Part shown: piece after piece, positions 63,185 to 64,000 of the stretch
Layout: every line of letters starts with the position of its first letter
How positions within the stretch are numbered: the stretch's first letter is position 1
Assembly (NCBI GenBank): GCA_016718275.1
Contig: JADKEA010000025.1
Coordinates: 1-64,000, forward strand
Direction of reading: 5' to 3'
Length of the DNA: 64,000 nucleotides
From: Candidatus Villigracilis affinis
Lineage (GTDB): Bacteria > Chloroflexota > Anaerolineae > Anaerolineales > Villigracilaceae
Notes under the pieces: generated by a model
Told to the model about the DNA's origin: nothing
Seen by the model: only the letters and a program-made list of their open reading frames with translations
The model's database searches: none
Translations under genes and position numbers: made by a program

Positions 63185-63961
63185 TTGAGCATCCCAACTT
63201 CATCCACCCATCAATTTAAATATCAGCCTGAAAAAACACAACCTGGAACCGTTTATCAATACATCAAGTCCAACATCGACGGTTCTTCGCCTGCGCGGGT
63301 TTACATCCGCATGCCCGATGAGCAGATCATTGATGTGTGGAAATTCGAGTCGCACAATTATGATGCCGCCCATGTGCAGGCGCATATGGATTGGGAAATT
63401 TTCTCCGTCGATCAGCTTGATTCATGGGTCGTCACTTCCGATGGAGCAAGCAGGCAGCAGGCTAGAATGAGCGTGTCTCCAAATGAAGCCTCCGTCACTG
63501 TCGAATTGCTGGGAATGACAGGCAAGACCCAGATCGGGCATTTCCCATTTCACATCTACAACTTTGATTTCATCAGTCTGAACATGAGCCTGCGCCACTG
63601 GGCAAACCCCGAAGGTGAATTAAACATCGGAGTGGTTCAGCCAAATTTCAACCCTGAGATCGATGCGCTTTTGAATTACGAGGGCATCGCCACTTTGAAA
63701 TTTATCGGCAGCGAAAAACGGAATGGCAGCCTTTGCCGTAAATATTCCCTTGAAGGCCAATGGCTGAAAGGGCAGGTTGGGCAGCTTTGGGTGAGTCAGT
63801 CCGAAGGTCACATCGAAGATATGGAAATTCCAATCCCCGATAATCCCGATTGGGACGATTTCAAATTCAACCTGGTCTCCATCCAAAGCATGGATGATGC
63901 CCAATGGGAGCGATTCATTTCATCGGAAATAACAAAGCTTGCCCCCATGGGAGAGGAATAA
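63185..63961 (+). CDS. Hypothetical beta-rich protein
   Basis: A 258-residue protein with no family I can name. The TTG start at 63185 is chosen because AGGAG (63175-63179) stands just upstream; the in-frame ATG at 63074 would overlap the divergent lipoprotein gene. It has no signal peptide and alternates short beta-type segments (YIRMPDEQIIDVWKFE, ASVTVELLGMTGKTQIGHFP, GQLWVSQSEGHIEDMEIPIP). It ends 39 bases before the window edge. Confidence 0.68.
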   Translation: MSIPTSSTHQFKYQPEKTQPGTVYQYIKSNIDGSSPARVYIRMPDEQIIDVWKFESHNYDAAHVQAHMDWEIFSVDQLDSWVVTSDGASRQQARMSVSPNEASVTVELLGMTGKTQIGHFPFHIYNFDFISLNMSLRHWANPEGELNIGVVQPNFNPEIDALLNYEGIATLKFIGSEKRNGSLCRKYSLEGQWLKGQVGQLWVSQSEGHIEDMEIPIPDNPDWDDFKFNLVSIQSMDDAQWERFISSEITKLAPMGEE

Positions 63962-64000
63962 ATAAACTACGCCGCCATTAAATCAAAAAGTCGGGGATGC

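Overview
The window looks like a chromosomal segment of a Chloroflexota bacterium of the Anaerolineae type. This is an inference from gene content and style: a moderately GC-rich background, C-P-T-P-rich lipoproteins, an NBR1-type Ig-like lipoprotein, a giant cyclase/AAA/TPR signalling protein, TIR-WD40 and HEAT-repeat proteins, DUF2652 and DUF4870 proteins, and many short palindromic repeats between and inside genes. No rRNA, tRNA, CRISPR array or prophage was recognised.

Layout. 0.2-2.1 kb: a sugar-nucleotide-type epimerase and a lipoprotein. 2.5-5.5 kb: a polar amino-acid ABC importer (binding protein, permease, ATPase, second permease). 5.5-7.6 kb: a membrane protein, a HEAT-repeat protein and a 51-residue membrane peptide. 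7.9-11.2 kb: a pyruvate-dehydrogenase-type operon (E1 alpha, E1 beta, E2) ending in a strong terminator. 11.3-17.5 kb: a lipoprotein, a small membrane protein, a Crp-type regulator and a 1324-residue cyclase with the C1-C2-ATPase-TPR layout of soluble adenylyl cyclase. This block is followed by two decayed copies of the end of the E2 gene. 17.6-20.2 kb: a PLP decarboxylase, a DUF4260 protein and a metallo-hydrolase. 20.2-24.4 kb: a TIR-TM-coiled-coil-WD40 protein and the spermidine genes speE and speD. 24.8-29.8 kb: a methyltransferase, hemW and pyruvate phosphate dikinase. 30-36.6 kb: a response regulator, a hydrolase, then minus-strand housekeeping genes (RNase H-like, cca, hpt, tdk, and the L21-L27-L31 operon behind a near-perfect sigma-70 promoter). 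37-45.6 kb: an S49 protease, a DUF4350-like protein, a dienelactone hydrolase, a UvrD-like ATPase, membrane proteins and a HUH transposase. 45.9-51 kb: a second UvrD helicase, then a visibly AT-richer restriction-modification island (XRE regulator, wHTH-HNH nuclease, DNA methyltransferase) followed by four palindromic repeats at an exact 22-bp period. 51-64 kb: a deazaflavin-type oxidoreductase, two DUF2652 proteins, a ThDP enzyme, two SDR proteins, an MFS transporter, DUF4870 proteins, a STAS-X-STAS cluster and a lipoprotein.

About fourteen genes, including essential ones (L27, L31, cca), are broken by single-base gains or losses, mostly in homopolymers or doublets. One-base corrections restore typical family sequence almost every time. 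This points to uncorrected long-read consensus error rather than real pseudogenes. Disrupted genes are annotated over their full extent, with each suspected indel position given.

Points of most biological interest: the complementary-half cyclase next to a Crp-type regulator; the L21 and L31 proteins carrying helix-hairpin-helix extensions; the 22-bp operator-like array beside the R-M genes; a REP-like palindrome translated in frame inside a helicase; and the repeated E2 3' end flanking the signalling block.
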